A stretch of DNA of 64,000 nucleotides from Paracoccaceae bacterium. Lineage in GTDB: Bacteria; Pseudomonadota; Alphaproteobacteria; Rhodobacterales; Rhodobacteraceae. The notes below the pieces were generated by a model. That model saw only the letters and a program-made list of their open reading frames with translations. It ran no database searches and was not told the origin of the DNA. Positions 47,366-56,551 of this stretch are shown here, piece by piece; within the stretch, counting starts at the first letter, position 1, and each line of letters begins with the position of its first letter. The stretch covers positions 1-64,000 of the forward strand of contig JAIXZW010000001.1 of NCBI GenBank assembly GCA_027489375.1. The letters are read 5' to 3'. A program made the position numbers and the translations under genes.

Positions 47366-47776
47366 GCCACACTCGTCACTGGCGGGGCCAATACGCTCCG
47401 CCACATGCGGGGCAGGCCATCCGTGACGACAGGTCTAGCCTTGGATTGTGCATCTATTGGGGCGCAAGGCGGGCGTCTTTGGTGCCGGTCCGCTCCGGTT
47501 TCGCATCGTTTTGCATGTAAGGGCCACGCTTTCGCCCCATGCGTAAACGCAGGCCGCGCCCCGGGCGGGCGTTGGCCCCGCGGCGGCCCCCGCAAAGCCC
47601 GTCCGCGATTCGCGCCCCCCTCCCCGCAACTCGCTTCGGAAAAACCTTCGGCAGAGGTTAGCGTAAAGATCCGCAAATCCTGCCGTATTGCTGTTGGGGG
47701 CATCCGTTTTCCGTGTTTATCTTCGCCTGCCCGCCCCGTTCGTCGGTCGGGCCGGACGTTCAAAAGGACCGCCCCC
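47366..47776. other. divergent spacer, no gene seen
   Basis: 411 bases between the divergent TadG-like and dehydrogenase genes. No supportable gene or strong hairpin; it must hold both promoters. The open frame that runs into the dehydrogenase from 47405 lacks a ribosome site. Confidence 0.45.
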
Positions 47777-49216
47777 ATGACCGCCTCCATGACCGCCAAG
47801 GAACCGAGCTTCCGTGAATCCGTCGACCTGATGTTCAACCGCGCCGTGCGGCTGATGGACCTCTCGCCGGGGCTGGAGCAGAAGATCCGCGTCTGCAACT
47901 CCACCTACACCGTCCGCTTCGGCGTGCGCCTGCGCGGCAAGATCGAAACCTTCACCGGCTACCGCTCGGTCCATTCCGAACACATGGAACCCGTCAAGGG
48001 CGGCATCCGCTACGCCCTGTCCGTGCATCAGGACGAGGTCGAGGCGCTCGCCGCCCTGATGACCTACAAATGCGCCCTCGTCGAAACCCCCTTCGGCGGG
48101 TCCAAGGGCGGGCTTTGCATCGACCCCCGCGCATGGGACGAACACGAGCTGGAACAGATCACCCGCCGCTTCGCCTATGAACTGATCAAGCGCGACCTGA
48201 TCCACCCCGCCCAGAACGTCCCCGCCCCCGACATGGGCACGGGCGAGCGGGAGATGGCATGGATCGCCGACCAATACGCGCGCATGAACACCACCGACAT
48301 CAACGCCAAGGCCTGCGTCACCGGAAAACCGCCCCACGCGGGCGGGATTCAGGGACGCGTCGAAGCCACGGGCAGGGGGGTGCAATACGCGCTCCGCGAA
48401 TTCTTCCGCCACCCCGAAGACGTGGCCAAGGCACGGCTCTCCGGCACGCTCGACGGCAAGCGCGCCATCGTGCAGGGCTTGGGCAACGTGGGCTACCACG
48501 CCGCCAAATTCCTGTCCGAAGAGGACGGCGTGAAGATCACAGCCATCATCGAACGCGACGGCGCGCTGTCGGATGACAACGGGCTGAACGTCGAAGCCGT
48601 CCGCCGGCACATGAACGCCACCGGCGGGCTCAAGGGCTACGCGGGCGCCACCTACACCGAAAACGGCGCGGCCATGCTCGAAGCGCCCTGCGACCTGCTC
48701 ATCCCCGCCGCGATGGAAGGGGTCATCAACCTGTCCAACGCCGACCGCATCAAGGCTCCGCTCATCATCGAAGCGGCCAACGGTCCCGTCACCTTCGGCG
48801 CCGACGAAATCCTGCGCAAGAAGGGCTGCGTCATCATCCCCGACATGTATGCCAACGCGGGCGGGGTGACGGTCAGCTATTTCGAATGGGTCAAGAACCT
48901 GTCGCACATCCGCTTCGGCCGCATGCAGCGGCGGGCCGAGGAATCGCGCTCGCGCCTTCTGGTCGAAGAGCTTGAACGCCTCTCCGCCGACCAGAACCTC
49001 GGCTGGACCCTGACCGCCGATTTCAAGGAACGCTTCCTCACCGGATCGGATGAACTCGCCCTCGTCCGCTCGGGGCTGGATGACACCATGCGCACCGCCT
49101 ATCAGGCGATGCGGGCGGTCTGGCACGGGCGCAACGATGTCGAAGACCTGCGCGTCGCGGCCTATATCGTCTCCATCGGGCGCGTGGCGGCCACCTATCG
49201 CTCGAAGGGGCTGTAG
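47777..49216 (+). CDS. Glu/Leu/Phe/Val dehydrogenase family (glutamate dehydrogenase)
   Basis: 479 residues. PVKGGIRYA (K74), MTYKCALVETPFGGSKGG (K98, catalytic K110), APDMGTGEREM (Asp152) and the Rossmann turn GLGNVG (234-239) are the diagnostic blocks. The enzyme interconverts glutamate and 2-oxoglutarate plus ammonia, usually with NAD in this subgroup; the acidic residue in ITAIIERDGAL fits NAD. The length is typical of NAD-linked GDH. Start 47777 follows AAAGGA. It is flanked on both sides by tad-type genes with no evident link. Confidence 0.93.
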   Translation: MTASMTAKEPSFRESVDLMFNRAVRLMDLSPGLEQKIRVCNSTYTVRFGVRLRGKIETFTGYRSVHSEHMEPVKGGIRYALSVHQDEVEALAALMTYKCALVETPFGGSKGGLCIDPRAWDEHELEQITRRFAYELIKRDLIHPAQNVPAPDMGTGEREMAWIADQYARMNTTDINAKACVTGKPPHAGGIQGRVEATGRGVQYALREFFRHPEDVAKARLSGTLDGKRAIVQGLGNVGYHAAKFLSEEDGVKITAIIERDGALSDDNGLNVEAVRRHMNATGGLKGYAGATYTENGAAMLEAPCDLLIPAAMEGVINLSNADRIKAPLIIEAANGPVTFGADEILRKKGCVIIPDMYANAGGVTVSYFEWVKNLSHIRFGRMQRRAEESRSRLLVEELERLSADQNLGWTLTADFKERFLTGSDELALVRSGLDDTMRTAYQAMRAVWHGRNDVEDLRVAAYIVSIGRVAATYRSKGL

Positions 49217-49218
49217 CC

Positions 49219-49234
49219 TTTAAGCATACTTAAA
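49219..49234. promoter_or_regulatory. TTTAAG-CATA-CTTAAA palindrome
   Basis: Perfect 6-4-6 inverted repeat in an AT-rich patch directly after the dehydrogenase stop and 93 bases before the TadE-like gene; possibly an operator or part of the promoter of the plus-strand tad cluster. It could also serve as a weak terminator (followed by AA, not T). Confidence 0.35.
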
Positions 49235-49326
49235 AATAGTCGCAAAGCCGACTTTGGTTTGTCCGACTTTTGCCTGATTCCGGCAGCATTCCTTGCATTT
49301 GGTAAGGATCGTTAATGGAGTCTCCC

Positions 49327-49740
49327 ATGTCGAAGCGGGCATCGGCCCCTCGGTCGCGCTTGCGCAGCTTCCTGCGCGAAGACGGGGGCAGTTTCACCAT
49401 CGAGGCGCTGTTCTGGCTGCCGATCTTCGTCGTCGTCCTCTCCATCGTGGCCGACACGGCGATGATCTACGCCAAGCAAAGCCAGGTCTTGCGGGTGGTG
49501 CAGGATGCCAACCGGCAATTCGCCGTGGGCAAGCTTGCCGACGGAACGGCCACGGCGAATTACATCCTCGGCGTCGTCACTCCGATGAGTCCGCATGCCA
49601 CCGCCACCTCGCAACTCGTCAACGGTGTGATCACCACGACCGTGACCATGCCCGCAAGCGACCTGATCGCCACCGGCATCATCACCATGATGAAAACGAT
49701 GGATGTCCGCGTCGTGCTGCAGCAGATGAAAGAGGTCTGA
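49327..49740 (+). CDS. TadE-like pilus assembly protein
   Basis: 137 residues. REDGGSFTIEALFWLPIFVV is a classical TadE helix with the Glu at the fifth position after the processing site. Start 49327 has GGAG six bases upstream; an in-frame ATG at 49315 overlaps that site and is rejected. It is one base upstream of the TadG-like gene, so the two form an operon. Confidence 0.87.
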   Translation: MSKRASAPRSRLRSFLREDGGSFTIEALFWLPIFVVVLSIVADTAMIYAKQSQVLRVVQDANRQFAVGKLADGTATANYILGVVTPMSPHATATSQLVNGVITTTVTMPASDLIATGIITMMKTMDVRVVLQQMKEV

Positions 49741-49741
49741 C

Positions 49742-51067
49742 ATGACCGCGCCCCGCACCCGACTCCGTCTCCGCCTCCGCCGCCTGTTCCGCCGCGAAGA
49801 CGGCAGCGGCACCGTCCTGTCGCTCTTCTTCCTCACCGCCTGCGTCGGCATGGCGGGCTTCGCCATCGACCTGCAACGCGCCGCCACCCTTCAGGTGCAG
49901 CTTCAGGCCGTGGCCGACAGCGCCGCCCATGCGGCGATGATCGCCCGCTCCACCCAGACCGAAACGCAGGCCAAGGCAACCGCCGTCAACATCGCCAAGG
50001 CGAACCTTCCGGTCGCCACCTTCGGCACCGTGCTGACGGCGGCCGATGTGCAATTCGGCTCGTGGAACGCGGTAGACCGCATCTTCACCCCCACCACCGG
50101 CTCTACCGAGGCGGTGCAGGTTACACTCCGCCGCACGGCGGCAAACAGCAATCCGGTCAAGACATTCCTGATGCGCTTCGGCGGCGCCAAGCAACTCGAC
50201 ATGACGCGCCGCGCCATCATGCTCGGCTACGACCCCGATTGCCTGCGCGAAGGCTTCGTGGCGCAGGGGCTGGTGGACATCCAGTCCAACAACACCTTCA
50301 AGAACGGCTTCTGCATCCACTCCAACACGGTGGTAAAGGTCAGTTCCGGCAATTTCTTCGAAACCGGCGTCAAGGTTTCCATGCCCGACAAGTCGCAGGT
50401 GCTGATGCCGAACTCCGGCTATTCCTCCAGCCCCGGCCTGCAAGAGGCGCTCTCGTCGAACCGCTACGACATCCGCATCCTCAGCCGCATCACCACGATC
50501 ATCAACGGCCTCACCTCGGGCAATGCGCTCTTCATTCCCTCCTACATCACCACCACGACCCCGCTCGTCCTTGCTCCGAGTGCGGTGAAGAAGAACTCCT
50601 TCACCCAGGGCCGCATCTATTCCATCACCTGCTCCGGCAACCAGAAGATGACGATCGGCAGCGACTACACCCTCACCAAAACGGTGATCGTCACCAACTG
50701 CCCGATCACCTTCTCCAACGGTGCCAAGATCGAGGACGCGGTGATCGCCACCACCAACACCGATGTGAAATCCATCGACGGGCCGAACGGCATCGTCCTC
50801 GGCAAGAACGACAACTGCGCCGCAGGGGGCGGCACGCAGGTTCTGACGATGGGCGGGATGAGCTTTGCCTCGGGGCTGGAAGTCTATGGCGCGCAACTCC
50901 TCGCCGCCAAGGACATCACCTTCTCGGCCTCGGCGCTGGGCGTGAAGGGGGCGGCCTTTGTCGCGGGCGGGACGATCTCCACCACCTCGGGCGTCACCAT
51001 GTCCTACTGCGCGGGCGCAGGGATGGAACAGAACTTCCGCATGATCTACGCCAAGCTCGTTCTCTGA
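49742..51067 (+). CDS. TadG-like protein with beta-helix-like C-terminal domain
   Basis: 441 residues. REDGSGTVLSLFFLTACVGM is the TadG-type N-terminal helix, followed by the usual Ala-rich ADSAAHAAMIARSTQTETQ segment. From about residue 165 on there is no vWA domain; instead a run of short strands rich in N, S, T, G and V (VDIQSNNTFKNGFCIHSNTV; TVIVTNCPITFSNGAKIEDA) that looks like a right-handed beta helix or polymer-forming fold. Six cysteines. Probably surface-associated; function unknown. Codes directly after the TadE-like gene. Confidence 0.8.
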   Translation: MTAPRTRLRLRLRRLFRREDGSGTVLSLFFLTACVGMAGFAIDLQRAATLQVQLQAVADSAAHAAMIARSTQTETQAKATAVNIAKANLPVATFGTVLTAADVQFGSWNAVDRIFTPTTGSTEAVQVTLRRTAANSNPVKTFLMRFGGAKQLDMTRRAIMLGYDPDCLREGFVAQGLVDIQSNNTFKNGFCIHSNTVVKVSSGNFFETGVKVSMPDKSQVLMPNSGYSSSPGLQEALSSNRYDIRILSRITTIINGLTSGNALFIPSYITTTTPLVLAPSAVKKNSFTQGRIYSITCSGNQKMTIGSDYTLTKTVIVTNCPITFSNGAKIEDAVIATTNTDVKSIDGPNGIVLGKNDNCAAGGGTQVLTMGGMSFASGLEVYGAQLLAAKDITFSASALGVKGAAFVAGGTISTTSGVTMSYCAGAGMEQNFRMIYAKLVL

Positions 51068-51186
51068 CGGCAAGGCTTCAAAGCGACACGATCCTGTCGC
51101 ATCCGGCAATGGCTTTGCGGGGCGGGGGTTGCATCCTCCGCCCCGACGCGTTCTTACTCGACGCGCCATGAACGGGACGGGACGCG

Positions 51187-52437
51187 ATGCGCTATTCAGG
51201 CTTGAAGGTGATCACCGAAGGGCTCTTCGGCAACAAGGGCTGGAAGCCCGCATGGCGCGACTCCGCGCCCAAAGCCGAATATGACGCCATCATCATCGGC
51301 GGCGGCGGGCATGGCCTCTCGACCGCCTATTACCTCGCCAAGAACCACGGGCTGACCAACATCGCCGTGCTGGAAAAGGGCTACCTCGGCTCCGGCAACA
51401 TCGGGCGCAACACCACCATCGTCCGCGCCAACTACTTCCTTCAGGGCAATTCCGAATTCTACAGCCATTCCATGAAGTTGTGGGAAGGACTTGAGTCCGA
51501 GCTCAACTACAACGTCATGCATTCGCAGCGCGGCCTCATCAACCTGTTCCACTCCGACGGCCAGCGCGACGCCTTCGCACGGCGCGGCAACGCGATGATC
51601 AACCAGGGCGACGACGCGATCCTTCTGGACCGCGAAGGCGTGCGCGAACACCTGCCCTACCTCGACTTCGAACAGACCCGCTTCCCGATCTACGGCGGCC
51701 TTTTGCACCCCCGTGGCGGCACGGCGCGGCACGATGCGGTGGCATGGGGCTATGCGCGCGGCGCCGACAGGCGCGGCGTGGACCTGATCCAGAATTGCGA
51801 AGTCACCGGCATCGACATCGAAAACGGGCGCGTCACCGGCGTGCAGACCACGCGCGGCGCGATCCGCGCGAAAAAGGTCGGCATGGTCGTCGCTGGCCGC
51901 TCGTCCCAAGTCGCCGCCATGGCCGGAATGCGCCTGCCCATCGAAAGCCACATCCTGCAAGCCTTCGTGACCGAGGGGCTGAAGCCGGTCATCGACCACG
52001 TGATCAGCTTCGGCATGGGCCACTTCTACATCAGCCAGTCCGACAAGGGCGGTCTGGTCTTCGGCGGCGACCTCGACTTCTACGCAAGCTACGCAAGCCG
52101 CGGCAACCTGCCGATGGTCGAACACGTGATGGAAGCGGGCATGACCCTCATGCCGATGATCGGCCGCGCCAAGGTGCTGCGCTCGTGGGGCGGGATCATG
52201 GACATGTCGCCCGACGGCTCGCCCATCATCGACAAGACGCATATCGACGGCCTCTTCGTCGACTGCGGCTGGAACTATGGCGGCTTCAAAGCCGTGCCCG
52301 CATCCGGCTGGTGCATGGCGCATCTGATGGCGACCGGAGAGTCCCACCCCGTCGCCGCCCGCTTCAAACTCAACCGCTTCGCAACCGGCCATATCCTCGA
52401 CGAGGAAGGCACCGGTTCGCAGCACAACCTGCACTGA
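51187..52437 (+). CDS. soxB: sarcosine oxidase, beta subunit
   Basis: 416 residues. FAD Rossmann motif AIIIGGGGHGLSTAYYLA (~35-52), VLEKGYLGSGNIGRNTTIVR, and LLHPRGGTARHDAV, where His174 corresponds to the residue that carries covalent FMN in known enzymes. SoxBDAG oxidises sarcosine to glycine and, with tetrahydrofolate, 5,10-methylene-THF. First gene of the operon; ATG follows GGGACGGGA. A hairpin repeat separates it from soxD. Confidence 0.97.
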   Translation: MRYSGLKVITEGLFGNKGWKPAWRDSAPKAEYDAIIIGGGGHGLSTAYYLAKNHGLTNIAVLEKGYLGSGNIGRNTTIVRANYFLQGNSEFYSHSMKLWEGLESELNYNVMHSQRGLINLFHSDGQRDAFARRGNAMINQGDDAILLDREGVREHLPYLDFEQTRFPIYGGLLHPRGGTARHDAVAWGYARGADRRGVDLIQNCEVTGIDIENGRVTGVQTTRGAIRAKKVGMVVAGRSSQVAAMAGMRLPIESHILQAFVTEGLKPVIDHVISFGMGHFYISQSDKGGLVFGGDLDFYASYASRGNLPMVEHVMEAGMTLMPMIGRAKVLRSWGGIMDMSPDGSPIIDKTHIDGLFVDCGWNYGGFKAVPASGWCMAHLMATGESHPVAARFKLNRFATGHILDEEGTGSQHNLH

Positions 52438-52476
52438 TCCTGATGGACCTGCCCCTGACACATCGGTCGGACGCCT

Positions 52477-52565
52477 CCGGCGGGAGTATTTTTCCAAGGG
52501 TGAACACGCCTCGCTTCATCCTTGCCCAAATACTCCGGGCTAAGGCCGCAGGCCGAGGGGCAGCG
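52477..52565. repeat. CAAATA-CGGG inverted-repeat element inside the sox operon
   Basis: Imperfect inverted pair: GGAGTATTTTTCCAAGGGTGAA (about 52483-52504) against TTCATCCTTGCCCAAATACTCC (52515-52536), then a GC-rich GGCCGCAGGCC / GGGGCAGCGCCCC tail. It sits between soxB and soxD, where it could reduce read-through. Confidence 0.75.
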
Positions 52566-52606
52566 CCCCTCCTCGCAACCGTAACGAAGAACCACAAGGC
52601 AAAGAC

Positions 52607-52891
52607 ATGCGCCTGACCTGCCCCCTTTGCGGAGAACGCGACCGCCGCGAGTTCTATTACTACGGCTCGGACGATTACCTGAACCGCCCCTCCGAAGGCG
52701 CCGCGCCCGATGCGTGGGACGACTACCTGCACCTGCGCACCAACCCCGCAGGGATCACGCATGACCTCTGGTATCACGACATGGGCTGTTCCTCGTGGCT
52801 GCGCGTGACGCGCAACACCGTCACCCATGAAATCCACGCCGTGGAGGCCATCGCCGCCCCGAAAGCCAGCGCTAGGGGGGCCGCGAAATGA
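52607..52891 (+). CDS. soxD: sarcosine oxidase, delta subunit
   Basis: 94 residues. Zinc ligands are complete: Cys5 and Cys8 in TCPLCG, His57 and Cys61 in WYHDMGCSSW. SoxD is a structural zinc subunit of the heterotetramer. Start ATG follows AAGGCAAAG. Its last codons overlap the soxA start by ATGA. Confidence 0.97.
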   Translation: MRLTCPLCGERDRREFYYYGSDDYLNRPSEGAAPDAWDDYLHLRTNPAGITHDLWYHDMGCSSWLRVTRNTVTHEIHAVEAIAAPKASARGAAK

Positions 52892-55806
52892 GGATCGAAG
52901 GAAGGGGTCAAATCGACCGCACCAAACCCGTCCGCTTCAGCTTCGACGGCCGAGACTATACCGGCTTCAAGGGCGACATCCTCGCCTCGGCCCTGCTCGC
53001 CAATGGCGTGAAACTGGTGGGCCGCAGCTTCAAATACCACCGCCCGCGCGGCATCCTGACCGCAGGCTCGGAAGAGCCGAATGCGATGGTCGAAATTCTC
53101 GAAGGCAACCAGCAAACCCCGAACACCCGCGCCACGGTGCAGGAACTCTATGACGGGTTGAAAGCCCGCAGCCAGAACCGCTTCCCCGCGCTTTCCTTCG
53201 ACGTGATGGGGGTGAACGATCTGGCCGCGCCCTTCCTGTCGGCGGGCTTCTATTACAAGACCTTCATGTGGCCGCGCCCCTTCTGGGAAAAGCTCTACGA
53301 GCCGATCATCCGCCGCGCCGCAGGGCTTGGCCGCCTTTCGGGCAAGCATGACGAGGGGCATTACGAAAAGGCATGGGCCTTCTGCGACATCCTCGTCATC
53401 GGTGCCGGACCCACGGGCCTCATGGCCGCGCTGACGGCGGCACGGGCAGGGGCCGACGTCATCCTCGCCGACGAAGATGCCCGCATGGGCGGGCGACTGC
53501 TTGCCGACCTGACCGGGGTTGACGGCAAATCCGGCCCCGACTGGGTGGAAAGCGTTCTCGCCGAACTCCGCGCCCTGCCCAACGTGCGCCTGATGTCCCG
53601 CACCAGCGTGACCGGCGCCTATGACGACGGCACCTTCGGCGCGTTGGAGCGCGTCTCGCTCCACCGCAGCCCCGCGCCGCATCTGCCGCGCGAATGTTTC
53701 TGGCGCATCGTCGCAGGGCAAACCGTCCTCGCCGCAGGCGCGCTGGAACGCCCGCTCGCCTTCCCCGACAACGACCGCCCCGGCATCATGCTGGCGGGGG
53801 CCGTCCGCGCCTATCTCAACCGCTACGGCGTGGCGGCGGGCAAACGCGTCACCCTCATCGCCAACAATGACGCCGCCCGCCTGACCGCCCGCCAGCTCAT
53901 GGCCGCAGGCGTCAAGGTCGCGGCCATCCTCGACACCCGCCCCGATGCCAGCGCGGTCGAGGAGTGCCCCGTCTATCTTGGTTCCACCATCACCGCGACC
54001 CGTGGCCGCCTCGGCCTCAGCGGCGTAACGGTCGCCCATGCCGCGGGCACGGCCACCATCGAAACCGACTGCCTCGCCATGTCGGGCGGCTGGAACCCGA
54101 CTGTCCACCTCACCTGCCACCTCAATGGCCGCCCCGTCTGGCGCGAGGATATCGCAGCCTTCGTCCCCGCCCCGAATGCCGTGCCGCGCCTGACGCCCGC
54201 AGGCGCCTGCAACGGCGCGTTCTCGACCGCCGCCTGCCTTGCCGAAGGCGCGGACGCGGCACGCAAAGCCCTCGCCGCGCTGGGCAGGACCGCGCCCCCG
54301 ATGGCCGCACCCAAGGCCGAGGATGCGCCCTACACCCTCACCCCCTTCTGGCAGACGCCGGATGTGAAGGGCCGCCAATGGCTCGACTTCGCCAATGACG
54401 TCACGACCAAGGATGTGAGGCTCTCAGCGCAGGAAAACTTCGCCTCGGTCGAGCATATGAAGCGCTACACCACCCAAGGCATGGCCCCCGATCAGGGCAA
54501 GAACTCCAACGTGGGCGCACTCGCCGTGCTCGCCGATGCCACGGGGCGCGGCATCCCGCAGACCGGCACGACGACCTTCCGCCCGCCCTACACCCCCGTT
54601 TCCATCGCCGCGATGGGCGCAGGCGGGCGAGGCGCGGGCTTCGCCCCGCAACGCTTCCTCACCTCCGATCAGGCCTCCCGCGACCGCGGCGCGCCGATGA
54701 TCGAAGCGGGCCTCTGGTATCGCCCCAGCTACTTCCCCAAACCCCATGAAAAAACATGGCGCGAGGCCTGCGACCGCGAGGTCCTCATGGTCCGCGCCTC
54801 GGTCGGCGTGGCCGATGTCTCCACCCTCGGCAAGATCGACATCCAAGGCCGCGATGCCGCCCGCTTCCTCGACCTCGTCTACACCAACACCTTCTCCACC
54901 CTCCCCACGGGCCGCGTCCGCTACGGGCTGATGCTGCGCGAGGACGGGCATGTGCTCGATGACGGCACCACGGCACGGCTGGGCGAAAACCACTACCTGA
55001 TGACCACCACCACCGCCGCGGCGGGGCTGGTGATGCGCCACCTCGATTTCGTGCATCAGGCCTTCTGCGCCGACTGGGACGTCCGCTTCATCAGCGTGAC
55101 CGAAACCTGGGCGCAATTCGCCATCGCAGGACCGAAAGCCCGCGACCTTCTCGCCACCCTCGGCACGATGCCAGACCTGCCCTTCATGGGCGTGGCCCCC
55201 GTCACGCTCGGAAGCGTGAACGCCCGCCTCTTCCGCATCTCCTTCAGCGGGGAACAGGGCTACGAACTCGCCGTCCCCACCCGCTACGGCGAGGCGCTCT
55301 TCCGCGACCTCGTCGCCCGCGCCGAAACGATGGGCGGCGGCCCCTACGGGATGGAGGCGCTCAACGTCCTGCGCATCGAAAAGGGCTTCATCACCCACGC
55401 CGAAATCCACGGCCGCACCACGGCCTTCGACATCGGCATGGAAAAGATGGTCTCGGCGAAAAAGGACTGCATCGGCAAGGCCGCCGCCGCCCGTCCGGGC
55501 ATGACCGGTCCCGACCGCGAACAACTCGTCGGCCTGAAACCCCTGTCCGACGCCGCCATCACCGCAGGCGCGCATCTCTTCACCCCCGGTGATCAGGTGA
55601 AGCGCGAGAATGATCAGGGCTACGTCACCTCGGTCGGCTATTCGCCGGTGCTGAACGCATGGCTCGGCCTCGGCTTCCTGAAAAACGGCCGCGCGCGGCA
55701 TGGCGAGCGGATCCGCCTCGTCGACCACCTGCGGGGCATCGACCTTCTCTGCGAAGTCACCGATCCCGTGTTCCACGACAAGGAGGGGGTGAAACTCCGT
55801 GCCTGA
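52888..55806 (+). CDS. soxA: sarcosine oxidase, alpha subunit
   Basis: 972 residues, normal length. N-terminal 2Fe-2S-like fold without the cysteines (FSFDGRDYTGFKGDILASALL), an NAD-binding domain (IGAGPTGLMAALTAA, ~170), and a C-terminal aminomethyltransferase-like domain (IAGPKARDLL; FSGEQGYELAVPTRYG) that binds tetrahydrofolate. Start overlaps soxD. Its last eight bases overlap soxG. Confidence 0.97.
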   Translation: MRIEGRGQIDRTKPVRFSFDGRDYTGFKGDILASALLANGVKLVGRSFKYHRPRGILTAGSEEPNAMVEILEGNQQTPNTRATVQELYDGLKARSQNRFPALSFDVMGVNDLAAPFLSAGFYYKTFMWPRPFWEKLYEPIIRRAAGLGRLSGKHDEGHYEKAWAFCDILVIGAGPTGLMAALTAARAGADVILADEDARMGGRLLADLTGVDGKSGPDWVESVLAELRALPNVRLMSRTSVTGAYDDGTFGALERVSLHRSPAPHLPRECFWRIVAGQTVLAAGALERPLAFPDNDRPGIMLAGAVRAYLNRYGVAAGKRVTLIANNDAARLTARQLMAAGVKVAAILDTRPDASAVEECPVYLGSTITATRGRLGLSGVTVAHAAGTATIETDCLAMSGGWNPTVHLTCHLNGRPVWREDIAAFVPAPNAVPRLTPAGACNGAFSTAACLAEGADAARKALAALGRTAPPMAAPKAEDAPYTLTPFWQTPDVKGRQWLDFANDVTTKDVRLSAQENFASVEHMKRYTTQGMAPDQGKNSNVGALAVLADATGRGIPQTGTTTFRPPYTPVSIAAMGAGGRGAGFAPQRFLTSDQASRDRGAPMIEAGLWYRPSYFPKPHEKTWREACDREVLMVRASVGVADVSTLGKIDIQGRDAARFLDLVYTNTFSTLPTGRVRYGLMLREDGHVLDDGTTARLGENHYLMTTTTAAAGLVMRHLDFVHQAFCADWDVRFISVTETWAQFAIAGPKARDLLATLGTMPDLPFMGVAPVTLGSVNARLFRISFSGEQGYELAVPTRYGEALFRDLVARAETMGGGPYGMEALNVLRIEKGFITHAEIHGRTTAFDIGMEKMVSAKKDCIGKAAAARPGMTGPDREQLVGLKPLSDAAITAGAHLFTPGDQVKRENDQGYVTSVGYSPVLNAWLGLGFLKNGRARHGERIRLVDHLRGIDLLCEVTDPVFHDKEGVKLRA

Positions 55807-56353
55807 CCTCATCGCCAAATCCGCCCTCGCGGGCCACGCCGCCGCCCTGACGCTGGGCGATACCACGCTCGCCGAAGCGCCCATGACCACGATCACCAGC
55901 ATCGCGCCCTTCCCGAACAAGGGGAAAGCGGTCGATGCGGCGCTCAAACCCTTGGGCCTCGAATTCCCCGCCCCCAACACGGCCAGCAGCAAGGACGGGG
56001 CGCGCCTGCTCTGGACGGGCCGCCAACAGGCCTTCCTCATCGGCACCGCCGCCCCCGACATGGGCGACGCCGCCGCCGTGACGGACCAGAGCGACGGCTG
56101 GGTGATCCTCACGCTCTCCGGCCCGCTCGCCCGCGACACGCTGGCCCGCCTCGTCCCGCTCGACCTGCGCGATGCGGCCTTCCCCGTGGGCACGACCACG
56201 CGCTCCGGCCTGAACCACATGGCGCTGATCCTGACACGCACGGGGGACGCGGCCTACGAGATCATGACCTTCCGCTCGATGGCCCGCACCGCCTGGCACG
56301 AACTGGCCGAGGCGCTGGAAACCCAAGCCGCACGGCTGGACCAACTGGCGTAA
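55799..56353 (+). CDS. soxG: sarcosine oxidase, gamma subunit
   Basis: 184 residues from a GTG start that overlaps the soxA stop by eight bases. The pattern (TITSIAPFPNKGKAVDAALK; DGWVILTLSGPLARDTLARL; SGLNHMALILTRTGDAAYEI) matches the small GcvT-like gamma subunit, which completes the complex. Last gene of the sox operon; a large palindrome follows. Confidence 0.95.
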   Translation: MPDLIAKSALAGHAAALTLGDTTLAEAPMTTITSIAPFPNKGKAVDAALKPLGLEFPAPNTASSKDGARLLWTGRQQAFLIGTAAPDMGDAAAVTDQSDGWVILTLSGPLARDTLARLVPLDLRDAAFPVGTTTRSGLNHMALILTRTGDAAYEIMTFRSMARTAWHELAEALETQAARLDQLA

Positions 56354-56359
56354 GGAAAG

Positions 56360-56508
56360 GGGGCATTCTGCCCCCTCGCCCCTGCGGGGCTTCACCCCCC
56401 GAGGATATTTGAGAAACAGATGAAAACAGGGGGAGATTCCCCTTCATCTGTTTCTCAAATATCCTCGGGGGGTGAGGCCGTCAGGCCGAGGGGGCGCGAG
56501 CGCCCCCT
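56360..56508. repeat. 150-base composite palindrome with 33-bp perfect arms
   Basis: Left arm 56392-56424 and right arm 56443-56475 are exact reverse complements over 33 bases (right arm TTCATCTGTTTCTCAAATAT continuing with CCTCGGGGGGTGA), around an 18-base loop that holds its own GGGG/CCCC pair. Partial symmetry continues outward to 56360 and 56508. It contains the CAAATA-CGGGGGG core. Likely a strong terminator between soxG and dnaG. Confidence 0.92.
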
Positions 56509-56551
56509 ATCGCCCTTTGACAAGGGGCAAGCGCGGGCCGATATAGAACCC

